Assembly: GCF_000327385.1 (NCBI RefSeq)
Contig: NW_008709663.1
Coordinates: forward strand, 1,373,673-1,437,672
Direction: 5' to 3'
DNA: 64,000 nt
From: Lottia gigantea
Taxonomy: Eukaryota; Mollusca; Gastropoda; Lottiidae
Part shown: positions 23,887-37,200 of the stretch, piece after piece
How the letters are laid out: each line of letters opens with the position of its first letter
How positions within the stretch are numbered: position 1 is the first letter of the stretch
Notes under the pieces: generated by a model
The model's input: the letters and a program-made list of their open reading frames with translations, nothing else
What the model was told of the DNA's origin: nothing
The model's database searches: none
Made by a program: the position numbers and the translations under genes

Positions 23887-24261
23887 TTCTTTTTCTTTTT
23901 TTTATTTGCGCCTCATAACTGGCGTCTGTACCATGCTTCTATTAATATTAAAACAATAAAAATTATATAACAAATGTCTCGATTGATAACGACTGTCATA
24001 AAATACAAAAATATATCATTAAGATAATTGATAGGATCTGTTCGTGAGAGTCTAACAATATACCCATGTTTCCAGCACGACTTTAAATAGTAAAGATATT
24101 TTTTTGATTGCCCACCCCCTCAGACGATACATCATGCAGACCACAAAATACATCATAATGTCAGACCTTAAAATCGACATCCAGACTTCATGCAGACAGT
24201 TTCAAATTTAATCATTCATTTCAATCAAAAACGAATGTCACTCTTAAAAAAAAGAATAAAA

Positions 24262-25256
24262 ATAGGTAGGTAGGTAGGTAGATGACAAGTTAGCATCCGT
24301 TTCTAGATAACTGATATCACAGACTAGGTAGTTGTTGGTAGATGACAAGTTAACATCCGCTTCTAGATAACTGATATCACAGACTAGGTAGTTGTTGGTA
24401 GTTGACAAGTTAACATCCGCTTCTAGATAACTGATATCACAGACTAGGTAGTTGTTGTTAGATGACAAGTTAACGTCTGCTTCTACATAACTGATATCAC
24501 AGACTAGGTAGTTGTTGTTAGATGACAAGTTAACGTCTGCTTCTACATAACTGATATCACAGACTAGGTAGTTGTTGGTAGATGACAAGTTAACATCCGC
24601 TTCTAGATAACTGATATCACAGACTAGGTAGTTGTTGTTAGATGACAAGTTAACGTCTGCTTCTACATAACTGATATCACAGACTAGGTAGTTGTTGGTA
24701 GATGACAAGTTAACGTCCGCTTCTAGATAACTGATATCACAGACTAGGTAGTTGTTGTTAGATGACAAGTTAACGTCTGCTTCTAGATAACTGATATCAC
24801 AGACTAGGTAGTTGTTGGTAGATGACAAGTTAACATCCGCTTCTAGATAACTGATATCACAGACTAGGTAGTTGTTGGTAGATGACAAGTTAACATCCAC
24901 TTCTAGTAGATACTGATATCACAGACTAGGTAGTTGTTGGTAGATGACAAGTTAACATCCACTTCTAGTAGATACTGATATCACAGACAGTTGTTGGTAG
25001 ATGACAAGTTAACATCCACTTCTAGTAGATACTGATATCACAGACTAGGTAGTTGTTGGTAGATGACAAGTTAGTATCCGCTTCTAGATAACTGATATCA
25101 CAGACTAGGTAGTTGTTGGTAGATGACAAGTTAGTATCCGCTTCTAGATAACTGATATCACAGACTAGGTAGTTGTTGGTAGATGACAAGTTAACATCCG
25201 CTTCTAGATAACTGATATCACAGAATAGGTAGTTGTTGGTAGATGACAAGTTAACG
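24262..25256. repeat. 60-bp tandem array, about 16 copies
   Basis: The unit is exactly 60 bp for most copies (GTAGATGACAAGTTAACATC ... CTGATATCACAGACTAGGTA). The minus strand stays open through about 11 copies (218 codons; 20-residue period with NLSSTNNYLVCDISYLE) and again through 4 copies after a stretch of indel-bearing copies. Differences between copies change residues (T/N, L/V) as readily as not, and there is no start context, signal peptide or splice site, so I treat it as satellite DNA. Confidence 0.9.
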
Positions 25257-25779
25257 CATGTTTTAAGAGATATTTATTGTTTTTTCTTACATTTAAACAT
25301 TTTAGGTTTATTCATGTGTTAAACTCACTGACTAAGTTGTTTCTACTTGGAATGAATCTGCTAAAACTGTTTTGTTTTATTCTGTAGAAAATTCAAGATA
25401 AATATAATAATTGTACTTTGAATATGATATATTTTAATATTCAAATAAAAAATCAAAACAATAAAATCGGATGGTAATATTTCACTAGTTTTGTCTGCAA
25501 ATATGATTTAGGTCGCTTCAATGTCTAGTCAAAATGATTTCTATGGTTTTCAAGTTTTCGACATTCGTGATAAAATGTTCGACATTTTCGGTATTAATTC
25601 ATCATTAATTTGAAAAATTCAGCAAACTTTGAAGCTTTGAATATAAATTATCAGAATTTTATAAATAATATACCTGTAGCAGTGAGATATCACCTGTCGT
25701 TAATTTAATATATTTCATCTGATCATGATGAATAGTCTGACGAAGTATTTAAAGAATGTAAATATCATTAAATAAACAA

Positions 25780-25985
25780 AATGCACGCAGGGTTTAAACC
25801 CTCCCCAAAATTCGCTCTGGAGGCAATCTCCGCGGTTTTCCGCGCTAACAGAAAAACGACCGCATTCGCGTTCGCGCCTGGTATAAACGACCTCATACAA
25901 AATCAGGTTAAGCAATCCAATGCGAACGCCGCGTTTGCGTTCGCGTTCGCGGTCGTAGTCGCGCTCAGTATAAACGGACCTTTAA
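25780..25985. mobile_element. CpG-rich inverted-repeat element, probably DNA-transposon derived
   Basis: A sharply GC- and CpG-rich island in AT-rich DNA. GCATTCGCGTTCGCGCCTGG with GTATAAACGACC faces an inverted GC-rich arm, and GCGTTCGCGTTCGCGGTCGT precedes AGTATAAACGGACC. No coding content. Confidence 0.45.
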
Positions 25986-25989
25986 ACTG

Positions 25990-26950
25990 ATAATAAAAAT
26001 CGCACAATAAAAATGAAGATATTATTGAATAGATCTCGCCGAGCACAATAACTTATTTTCTGGTCAAAAAGGTCAACAAAGGTCAAATTAAAGAGATATG
26101 AGTCTTGTAAAACCTATTCCGTGTTTTAAAGTAAAAGTTCGAAACATATGTAAAAAATCAAAAACAATCCCAAGTAGGCTAGTGTAATAATTTGAGTAAT
26201 ACAGAGTAAAAATAAATTCACGAAGATAATCAGATATGTAAAACCAATAGATTTGTTACCAAAGTTGTATAACACGCTTAACACCCTGTCAATCATTTTA
26301 ACACGTTAGGACTTTATGAGACAAAACCATAAAATTTGTATTTATTTTTTAAAATTTATCCAAAATTAATGATATAAATTTTCATAGCAAACCATCCGTG
26401 TCACGTATCGTTTAAGAGAGAATTTAGAATGCATTCTAATAATGTAAACCACATTGATGTGGGATAAATACATTTGATGTTAGGACTGGAGTTGAAATAT
26501 TTCAAATTTTATTACAAAATATGTTTATGCATTATTAGAATTTTAAAGCCATCAATAATCTGAAAAAAATCAAGCTTCTGTGTTTCTTAGAGAATGTGGT
26601 ATAGTTGTCCACAGATGCAAAAATGTCAGATTGGCTGACTGGGTAAAATCAGGAGTCTAACCTAGAGTTTCCACAGTGGGGCATCTTCACAATGGTCAAG
26701 GTCTTATGAACTTCGATTTGATTGAAATTTACGCCAGCCATCACAGCCAGATCCAGAGAGGAAATGATATAATTTACAATAGGTTTGAAAGAATAGATTT
26801 AATTTGAGATCAGAGCATCTTAAAAAATAGAAAAAATATATAAAGATAGTAAAAATAGACTGGTGTCATTCTTTCCAAATCTGATCTGGATAACTTACCT
26901 GGGATCATGTTAAAGATTTTGTTAATGTTCTAAATCCGTAAACAAACTCA
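25990..26950. other. AT-rich intergenic stretch
   Basis: Nothing gene-like. At 26660-26720 it holds an inverted copy of the GCATCTTCACAATG word of the dispersed 'AATAGCTTGACATTGTGAAGATG' repeat. Confidence 0.4.
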
Positions 26951-26959
26951 AAAAACACA

Positions 26960-27129
26960 ATCAATAGTTAACAATTATTAGTTAACAATTATTAGTTAAC
27001 AATCAATAGTTAACAATTATTAGTTAACAATTATTAGTTAACAATTATTAGTTAACAATTATTAGTTAACAATTATTAGTTAACAATTATTAGTTAACAA
27101 TTATTAGTTAACAATTATTAGTTAACAAT
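26960..27129. repeat. 14-bp tandem repeat, about 12 copies
   Basis: Unit AGTTAACAATTATT, nearly perfect. Confidence 0.95.
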
Positions 27130-27225
27130 TTAAAGTTAAAAAGCAAATAAAATTGGAAAAAGATGAATAGCACCAAATGAAAAATCACAAAATATGTGAA
27201 AACATTTAAAGAATAATGAAAAATA

Positions 27226-27483
27226 TTAAAGGGATTTTAAAGAGTTTTTCTAAACTGTTTATGTATATCAGGGATAGTGATAGTATCAATTTGCATCATT
27301 CCAATTTTCAATCAGATGTCTGTAGTTCTATCCCTTAGAGATAGTGACATGGTTAAACACTAAGTTCTAGTGGAATAGCAGGAACCACAGACATCTGATT
27401 AAAAATTGGAATGATACAAATTGATGCTATCACTATCCCTGATACACATTAACTGTTAGAAAACCTCTTTAAAATCCCTTTAA
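27226..27483. mobile_element. TTAA-flanked palindromic MITE, 'AGGGATTTTAAAGAG' family, complete
   Basis: TTAA-AGGGATTTTAAAGAG at the left and CTCTTTAAAATCCCT-TTAA at the right. Pairing extends inward (GGGATAGTGATAGTATCAAT against ATTGATGCTATCACTATCCC; CAGATGTCTGT against ACAGACATCTG), so almost the whole 258 bp can fold on itself. No coding capacity. Other copies: 30045-30235, 48903-49075, 50325-50530, 51320-51595 and a half at 6562. Confidence 0.8.
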
Positions 27484-27790
27484 ATGACACAAATGTGAAG
27501 AATCAAACAGTCAAATAATTAAAAATTAAAATTGAAAAGTAAACAGTAAAAAAAACAATCCTGGGGTCTTATTCACAAACTTCATATTTTAGGAAAAACT
27601 GTCATTTATTTTCTTAATATAACAATATTAAAACTCAAATTCAGTGATTGACCAAATTATTGAAAAAATGGGTAAAAACTCAGATCCTGCACCTAAATGC
27701 CAATCAGATGACTGGAACACTAAAATCATTTTAACTTAAAATATAGACTTTAGGAAATACTGTAATGTGATCTATGAATCATACTACATT

Positions 27791-28178
27791 TTAAAGGGAC
27801 ATACAGGCCATTTATTTGACCAGTTATACTTTTGTCTCAGAAACTGGAATTTTTCAGCTGAGCTAATTAGTAATAGTGTTCACAGCTCACTGTAGAAATT
27901 CGAGCCTTCAAATCTATGTGTGTTCAGAATTATCTGAGTTTAATTGTTAAAATAATGACTCGTCAATTTAAGATACTCTGTGATTTACTCTGTCTTTTCT
28001 ATATATCACAGAGTATCTTAAATTGACGAGTCATTATTTTAACAATCAAAGTGAGAAATAGTGAGTAAAATTCCTAGTTTGAAGTATTTCTTAAGGAATT
28101 ATGTGAATTTCTTGTACTTCTGAAGACTATTTACATTCTAATCAAGACTAAAATCAACCCTCCAACCTGTCCCTTTAA
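27791..28178. mobile_element. TTAA-flanked MITE, 'AGGGACA' family, containing a perfect palindrome
   Basis: The left end TTAA-AGGGACATACAGGCCA and the right end ACCTGTCCCT-TTAA. An internal perfect inverted repeat has arms at 27943-27984 and 28005-28046 (42 nt each) and a 20-nt loop. It lies just downstream of the laminin stop codon. Confidence 0.7.
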
Positions 28179-28184
28179 ATCAAG

Positions 28185-28190
28185 TTTATT
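28185..28190 (-). terminator. Poly(A) signal of the laminin alpha gene
   Basis: AATAAA on the minus strand, about 91 bases downstream of the laminin stop codon. Confidence 0.6.
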
Positions 28191-28280
28191 GACCAATCAG
28201 AAGAGGAGAATACTTAAATCATTTTCATTTTCAGTTAAGTTTGTGTGTGAATAAGACCCTAGAAATAAAGAAATACAAAT

Positions 28281-31200
28281 CTAGACAGGACAAGCGTAGG
28301 TCAGTCCACTGCTACTCTTAATCTGTTGAGTAAGATCATACTCGACTCCCTGAAGAACGAACCTCTCTACACATCCACGTAAACTTTCTTTACTCACAGG
28401 ATCGGGGAATACCAGACTCGTGTCTAGAAAATACAACAGTTTTATTATTCAGGAGGGGATATGGTTAAGGGAAACATGAAGGCTGTCTTTAGACCCTAAC
28501 TGAAGCGGCTATATCAAAAATAAAAGTTAATAGAAACAGACTGAAAGTGTGGTCTAATTTATTTCGCAAGAAAGCAACTAAATTAGGGAAATCTCGTCCT
28601 CTATGGGAATGAATGAAATAGTTTATTTTTATGATTAAGAGAACATCCATTTGTTAAAAGTCGGGAAAAGAGAAACAAGGTAAAAATATTTTTTAGTTTC
28701 GAACATGTTTAAGGGCCACGTAACAACATAAGATAAATTTTAAAAATTCACATACCTTCCAACCCCCCGATATAGACAGGTCTGTTGCGAAGAGATGGAG
28801 GATTTAATCCCATGGGATACGGGAACACCTGGTTAATGAACGTATCTAACTGTATTCCTACGCCTAACTGACCAATGGCTACAGTGATATTATGGCGTTC
28901 ATTGTCACACACGTTAATCTGTTGTTCACTTACGGAAATAAAACTTTGACCACCGGAAGTCGAGCTGGCAAGTAAAACTCGAATCTGGAAATAAACAAAG
29001 AAATTTTTAATCACATTTTCATATGTTAAATTAACAATTGCTCATGCTACTAACATGTTTCGAATACAGAATCCTCATCAGGGCAGTTGGTATTCTAAAT
29101 GGGGATAAAAGTTTCAAAAGATAGCTTGCCAGGCAAGGTAACATACGCCCACTGGCAGCTGTCAGAAATGATAATAGATTCTTTATTGACTAAATTGAAT
29201 TTTCTCGTTTTAAAGATCTTCATAATGTATTTGTAGTGTGAATTTATACATATATATATATATATATTTACTGTCAGTTATCTATGCTGAGTTTTTCACA
29301 ATATAACTCAAAAACCGTTCATCAAAAAATTATCAACTCGGAACAAGACCAAGGTCTCATCAATATAAATAATCACAACAAATTTCATTTAAATTGGATG
29401 AAAACTGTAGACTCTATTGATTTCACAAGAAATGTTCACTAATCGACAGATAGGGGCAATGGTAATATACATCCACATTTTTATGCATATAAAAATTGAT
29501 TTTAGGCATATGAACAAAAGAGAAATTTATTCATGTCCTACTTTTTTATATCTTATTGAATTAATATTTATTTCTCATGGATGTAAAAATTTCTTCAGAT
29601 CGTGGATGGAAAGTGGAGACACCCACAGAAGAAACATGAACTCTTACTTTCAATCACCCAAATCCTGTGCCTGTGCTTTCGTAACATTACTTAATTGCAA
29701 TATTGCAACCTAAAATTCCTAATCTCTATATATATTGTATTTTTATTAATGTTTTAACTTACCTTTCCGTTGAGTAAATCTAAGACGACAAATTTACCAC
29801 TGGTTTCGTAAATAGTTAATAGATTAACGGTTGTTTGAATGGATCTATAACCAAGAGTAAATGATAACTCGTTGCCATTTAAAGGATTTTCTGAAATAAA
29901 AAGTGGAGTTCTTTAAGTGACAATAAATAAATAACAAAATTTCCAACCTAACCCAGCAACTTTATCATTTAACATTTTGACTGAAAGTTAGATCATGTAA
30001 AGTTATTTTAGATAGTCAAGAAGATTTCTAATATTTTTGTATAAATTTGTGACACTAATTCATTTTAATTTTCAATCAGACGTCTATGGTTCTTGCGATT
30101 CCACTAAAGCATTTGATGAGGTCACCTTTGTGAAAGTGGAATTGCAGGAACCATAGACGTCTGATTGGAAATTGGAATGGTGCACTATCAGTGTCCCCGA
30201 TACACATTAAGAAAACCTCTTTTTAATCCCTTTACTATGAGCTTACTATTACATAAACATTATTAGCTATGTGGACTCTCTGAAAGGGATTAAGAGGGGC
30301 TGACATGGAAAAAGCGTTTTAATCGTTTGCATTGAACAATAAACTGAGGCCCTGTGTGCTACAGGATGTGCACGTTAAAGATCCCTCGACAGTTGGAAAT
30401 TGAAAAAGAGCAGGTTAATGCCGCTGTCCTGGCAAAATTTCCCTCATCGCACCCTGCATGGCGTTGCCCGTCTTCATTAGCCCACATGGTGCAGAAAAGT
30501 AGTACATAAAACTCCATTCATTTCTTTTCATTTTTTTCTGAAAGGGATGCTGAGTTGACAAACCTAAATACCAAATAAACCTTATTAACTATGTGGACTC
30601 CCTGATAGAGATACAGAGTTGAGAAAACGTTATAAGCTATGTGGACTCTCCAAGGATACAGAGTTGAGAATAACATCTAGACTACAAACCTAATTTGATG
30701 TATGAATTAACACCAGTCAATGAAACTCCATAAACAGCACTTTTATAGATCAGACCTGTTGCCTCTTGTCCTGTAGCATTCCTATAATTATAATATACAG
30801 ATTGTATAAGTACTGGCTATGGAGCCTTATTGTCTTGAGACAGATTTAATAGTACAAGGTCTGATGACCAACTCATGGCAAAAACAGTGACGTTGTTAAC
30901 AAGTTGAATAAATCCACCTCAATGGTCCTTCTCAGGTAGATCCAATTTCACTTATACCTTGACACATCTTCGCAATGTTAAACTATTACAAACGTTGTAC
31001 TTATACCTTGACCTTGTAATAGCTTGACATTGTGAAGATGAGTCAAGGTATATGTACAAAATTCGTAACAGCTGGGCATTGTGAAGATGTGATACAAGAT
31101 AAGTGGCTATTGCAGTCAAGGTATAAGTACAAACTTCGTAATAGCTTGACATTTTGAAGATGAGGTAGATCTAAGACGTATGTAAACTCATCCAATATGG

Positions 31201-34200
31201 ACTATATTTTAATGGAATGATATTTTACCTGAGGTCGAAGGTGTATGAGACAGGATCCATTTTTAATTCTACGTTATAAACAGCACCAACAAAATTCACG
31301 TTTTCCTGTAACAAAAATACTTCATAAATAAAAAACATTTTGAGATAACTAATGTCTTCATATTTAAAGGGGAACAGTGAGTATTTTCGGGGATTAATTT
31401 GGGTCTTTATTGTTCTTTAATAGTCTTAAGAAGTACAAAAATTGCATAATTCTTTCAAATATACCTCCAACTAGAAATTTCACTGTCTATTTCTATATAT
31501 GTATATGTGTTTTCTATAAATGTGTTTTCTATAGTTTAACTAAAATTCGAGTCTAATTTTTCACTTTCAAACGTGAATAATTATGGATACACATTGGATT
31601 TGAAGACTCAAATTTTGATGAGCAGTAAACACTATTACTGATTATGTAAGCTAATAAAATTCTGTTTCTGAAACTAAGATATGATTGGTCAAACTGATAG
31701 TGAAGGTGCTCCTTTCAGTCGGTAAATCAAATCTAACTTATTATTTTTCGTGAATTGGAATCCAGACGTTAAAGTAGTAATGATATTCTTAAATCATTCA
31801 AAACAAATACGAAACAACTTACTGTAATAGGTAAGATGGCTCTTCCAACAGCCTGGTTTATCCCTCCGATATAAACATTAGTATTAATATCTAAGGTGGA
31901 GGCTTGTGTTGTTTCTATAGCGTTATTGGCGTAATCTTTACGTGTTTTTTCAACCAATGCTAGGAAATTATTCAATCTCAGAATATCAACCTACAAACAG
32001 TGAAACGAAATTAAAGGTGATTTGTATCCAGGCATGTCAATACATTTTACTTTTTAGGCCCACACAATGTTGGAAAGGTATTGAACAATACACCTTAATA
32101 ATAATTTCCTTATTTTTTAGTGTCAAATTAAGCAAACTATTTGATTAATTGGTGTTTCTAATGAATTATAATGTATTCTTAATCATATCATTATGTTCTT
32201 ATTGTATATAATTAAGAGTTTTAACCAATCATAAATGTCCATGTATGTACAGTCTGGATAAACAAAACAGAGACTTTTGAACTTTCTTAATCAGTCACTC
32301 ATTTGAATTCTGCTGGTGATTCTCTTGTAATTTAGCTAATTATGAATTAATTATGGACATGTGACACAAACTGGTATTTTTCCAAGTCATTAGAACACCT
32401 CTACTTTCTATTCATATAAGTATTAGCATTTTCATTGTCATAAATGTAAATAAGGGAACCCATCTTTAAAGGTGGAAATTTGAGTTGCCAAACTTTTTGG
32501 GTCTTGAAAATAATGGTGTCCAATACAATACAAAACTTACTTGATACTTGACTCCATCATTGTAGCGTAGATCTGATTTAAAATCATACTCAATTACCTC
32601 CCCTGTGGCCTCTAGTTTACCTTTAAATTTAGTATGTATGTAGCCGTCTCGTAGATATACCATGAAATATTCGTTTTGATTGGTGTTCTGATTGGCCATG
32701 TAATACAGGATACCATTGGGTGAGAACGATTGAAACGTTATAAATATCATAAAACTGAAAATAAATTTTAATCAGAAGTAAGTTTGTTATCATTATAATG
32801 ATCTTTAGGTCTTTTCAATTACATGAAGAAAGATCATGTAATAAAATTCTGTATAAGCATGACAATTCCGTTAATCAAAATCTCATCCAGCAATTAAGTA
32901 ACATATGTATAGTAATTGACGCCTCCAGAAAAGAAGTACCATCAGGTGTTAAGAAAAGAGTAAGCATGGTCTGTTTCGCGCGATACACTACCACAATGGT
33001 AGACTAGGATAAAAAAATCATAGAATAAAGACAATTCCTTCAATCAAAATCGATAGAAGAAGTATTATAGTAATGGACTCCTCCAAAGAGAAGTACGATC
33101 AGGTACTGAAATACCAGATAAATTCATGATTTACAAATAATTACAAACAACAATAATACATAATTCATCAAGCTATGTTGATAATATAAAGTTTGGCCCT
33201 AGGTTTATAACCAGTGAAACCACCTTTTTCGTTTGCTGTATGAGCCTCGTTCTGGATTCAATATGGCTGATGCCTGAATAAGGTCTATAATCTGTCATTT
33301 TCCAGTAACAGTTTGTAGGTTTGGAGAGGTTTCACTGTAATTAACAAAGGTTTACCTTGTTCGGAACATGTTGGCAGGGATGTTTGTCCTGTCGTAATTC
33401 AGATTCTCATTATCAGCTCCAGTAAACCAGACCCCAGCAGACGCCTCCAGATACGACGGTACTGTAACCGTTGCACAGGAAGGGGGTGGTATTGTTACAG
33501 GTGGAGTAGTTGTTGTGAAGGGGGGTGGGGGTATGAAACCTGAGGGTGTTGCGACCCCACTCAAATCTAAACCATCTTCTTTTACTATTACTCCAGCAGC
33601 AAATGGATCCAATAGCCTGTGGGAAAAAATGTATTATTGTTACCTTATATTATTTAATTTGTTGAAATTCTTGTGTCATATAAAAGTAAAATGAAATGGA
33701 GTTTTATATCCTTCTGTTCTGTATCTTATTGGACTAATGAAATGAAATGGAGTTTTATATCCTACTGTTCTGTATCTTATTGGACTAATGATATGAAATG
33801 GAGTTTTATATCCTACTGTTCTGTATCTTATTGGACTAATGATATGAAATGGAGTTTTATATCCTACTGTTCTGTATCTTATTGGACTAATGAAATGAAA
33901 TGGAGTTTTATATCCTACTGTTCTGTATCTTATTGGACTAATGAAATGAAATGGAGTTTTATATCCTTCTGTTCTGTATCTTATTGGACTAATGAATTTA
34001 CTGTAAGAATGCTCAGAATTGATACAATAACATGTTTAAAATCAGAGTCAAAATGTAACAAAATCTATACTTACACTGAGTTGACTTTAAGTTCTCTTAT
34101 GGAACCAATTAAAGATGTTCTAGCAGGGAAACTGGCTGGTAGAGTTATGGTTCCTGGCACACCACCGACGTGTAGAGTAGGGGTATTGGTAAAACTGAGA

Positions 34201-37200
34201 GGACTCGCTACTAGATCCTGACTTGATTCAAGCACGGAGTTTCCAACAGTCAACTTCGCTCTATATATAAAAATTATAAAGGAATTTTAAAGAGCGTGAA
34301 GAAGGCCATGCTTACTATCTTTAGATTTGGTTTTATTATCCAATCAGATTACTGTATTTCTTAAAATCTTTGTTAAGTTTTGGAGAATAACAAACCCGTT
34401 CATCAAATGATATTACAGTTTTCTATATCAGCATTGACTGGGGGAGCTAACCAGGGCTGGGTAAAATGATTCAAATAATCGATTATCGTCTCTGGGAATT
34501 TATAATTTCGATTATCAATTATCAAATTTCATAATCAATTCTATGTCAAAGTTATATTTCCTCCACTACCCATTAACAAGTAGTAATCTCTTCCAAATAG
34601 GTTCCCTTCAGCACATAAAATACCCACAATAAACTATAATAACTGATCAAAGCAAGAATATACTTCTATAACACATAACATACCCACAATAAACTATAAT
34701 AACTGATCAAAGCAAGAATATACTTCTATGACACATAACATACCCACAATAAACTATAATAACTGATCAAAGCAAGAATATACTTCTATAACACATAACA
34801 TACCCACAATAAACTATAATAACTGATCAAAGCAAGAATATACTTCTATGACGCAAAAATAACCATGAAATTAAGAAATTTGGCATGGTTTTTTTTTTGT
34901 GTATTTAGAGTATTTCCATCTAGAATTATTTTGATTATTAATCAATTATTGATTGGTAGTCTGTCATCAATAATCGATCTCAATTAACTGACTCATCTAC
35001 CCACGTACTGAATGTTTCTTCAATAATGTCAAATAACTGTCTTTTGAAGATTTAAAGATTTTTTAAACATGAACATGAACAATGGAGGGAAGGTATCAAT
35101 AGTTTTAGAGCGTTTCAATAAAATCAAAATATTTGTCGATGTAGTCTTCTTCTGTTTTCATTTTTCTAAATATTTTTGTCAGAAAATGTTTGTAAATTTG
35201 AGAAATTTAAGTATTCAAGTAGTTAAGTATTTACCATGGATATATATATATATAAGTTTGACTTACTTGGGTTGTAATATTTGTAATTTGATATTATGTT
35301 GTTGACCGTCACTAAGATACAATCCAGTTGTCATGACTTCGAATATCTGTTGATTATTCTCCTGATATATTACGATAATATTTCCATGGAATAGACTAAT
35401 ATACAGTTTCCGAGTCTGAAAAAAACATCGAACAAAAATCAACTTTGCCTTTATTTACAAATTAATATGAATCATACAAACTCAGTGTTAAACAAGCGAA
35501 GCACATTTGCTTCGGCAAAATAAGATGCTTGTCCAATGCCAAGAATTTTCTAAAAATATAAAGGGATTGTAAAAAAGTTCTTTAGACTTGACATTGATGA
35601 AGATGGTCCAAATTCAGACCTTTATTCCTGGTATGTTCAATATCAGGAACTGTAAGTCTTTTGTCTGAGCAAAGTAAAAAGTTGAATCTTCTCCATTATT
35701 TTTAAGAGAATTGGAATATAAGCCTCAAAATAGTACTGTTAGTCTTAGAATATCTTTGTGTTGATAAAAATAAAAACATGAGCGCACATTAAGTCTTCAA
35801 AATTTGTTTTTATAGGACTTTAATAGGACTTTTTTGGGTTGAAACTTCTTAGAGAGAAATGTGTTTCTTTTTAATGTTAACATACAAAAGATTATATTTT
35901 TATCAATGCACAGCCATTCTAAGACTAACAATACTATTTTGAGGCCAATATTCTGATTGTCTTTAAAAATATAGAAAAATTTAAAAAACTTGTGATTTGC
36001 TCAGACAATAAGCTAAGTTATATTCTACTGATACTTACAGCACTGACAGCCTCCTGTATATAGAGTAATATAGATTTAGGTTCAGAAGTGATCAAGGTAA
36101 ATTCTATCTGCTGTAACGCTGCTAGCGTCGCGGCTCCAACATTTAGTTCCGCTGTACTGGTAAGAGATGTAAACCTCATTCCATTCAATATCTACAAAAA
36201 CATACATATTCATTAGGAAAACTTGATTGACAGGTGCGGTGTCAGGCAGAGTATGATTACTCTTCTAGACAAATGATATCACTTTTTATTATGAAATACT
36301 TACTCATTTATAATTGATATACTTGTGAAAAGTTCTTTAACAATATGCTATTTTGCGGTTCGGATCGTCAGTACTTGGTTATTCATTCAAAATATCAATA
36401 TCGTATATATTTTGGTGTATAGTATACGAACTCTAAAAAGGGCTTGCCAAACCCAAAAAATCTTACGATCAAATCTCAATGAACAATGACAATTTCTATC
36501 ATACGAGTTTGAGAAATGGGGTCCATTGCATTATTCTTGAAAATACATCTACCGTTAATAGCCCCGTTACGCGACCCTTCACAATCTTACAGCAACTAAA
36601 ATTGTACTTGGTAGCCAGCAATCGTGTAGAAAACACGAGGAAAGGTCCCTTTAGATTACAAATTCACACTTATACCTTGATGTGGTGGTAGCATCTTGTA
36701 ATGTATGATTATTTGTTGTCTGGATCATAATAAGTTATCTCCCTTAAGGGAACTCTTTGTTAGGGGAGTTCTAAAAAGTGTACCAGTACAATGGCTGAAT
36801 AAATGTTAGAATTACAAATACAATAGTTAAATCTGTCAATACTCCTTATATGGGCTGGGCATCAATCCCTACACATCTCAGACGCCTTTCTGGTGTGACA
36901 GAGCTACAAATAAGAATTAACTTACAGTATTATAACAGCCTGAGGTTGACACACCAAGCGATTTGATTGGATTAGAACTTAACGATAATTCTGTCAAACT
37001 ATCTACTCCGCTTCCAAACTTTAACTCTTTCAAACATCCAGCAAAATTTTTCTCACTTCGACTATAGCTAGAAAATAAAATATTTCATCAATAAACATTT
37101 CTTAAAATCAATATTCAAAATTCATTTTTCCTGATCATTCCAGTAACCCACTTGTGTAGATAATTTGGGAAAAATCAATGCCAAAGGCCAAAGGTTAGGT

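Larger units (their letters stand above)
28281..33616 (-). other. LAMA5-like: Laminin alpha exons 40-47: LG3-LG4 linker, LG4 and LG5
   Basis: Exons 33356-33616, 32541-32754, 31823-31990, 31229-31305, 30690-30781, 29763-29890, 28756-28984, 28281-28423. Exon 40 opens with a linker rich in Pro and Thr (GFIPPPPFTTTTPPVTIPPP), where many laminin alpha chains are O-glycosylated or cut. LG4 runs from about VPSYLEASAGVWFTG to VNFVGAVYNVELKM, and LG5 from YGVSLTGVNSYIKLG to GCVERFVLQG and the final TYACPV. LG4-5 of laminins bind dystroglycan, sulfatides and heparin. LG4 has Ala where the conserved Cys of 'F.GC' would be; LG5 keeps its Cys pair. Confidence 0.88.

Noticed and set aside
24244-25256. CRISPR-like array of regular repeats
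   Set aside because: Repeats are contiguous without unique spacers and the genome is an animal's; this is a minisatellite.
29417-29713. 98-codon plus-strand frame in a laminin intron
   Set aside because: Composition is intronic (AT-rich), with no recognisable domain and no downstream exon.
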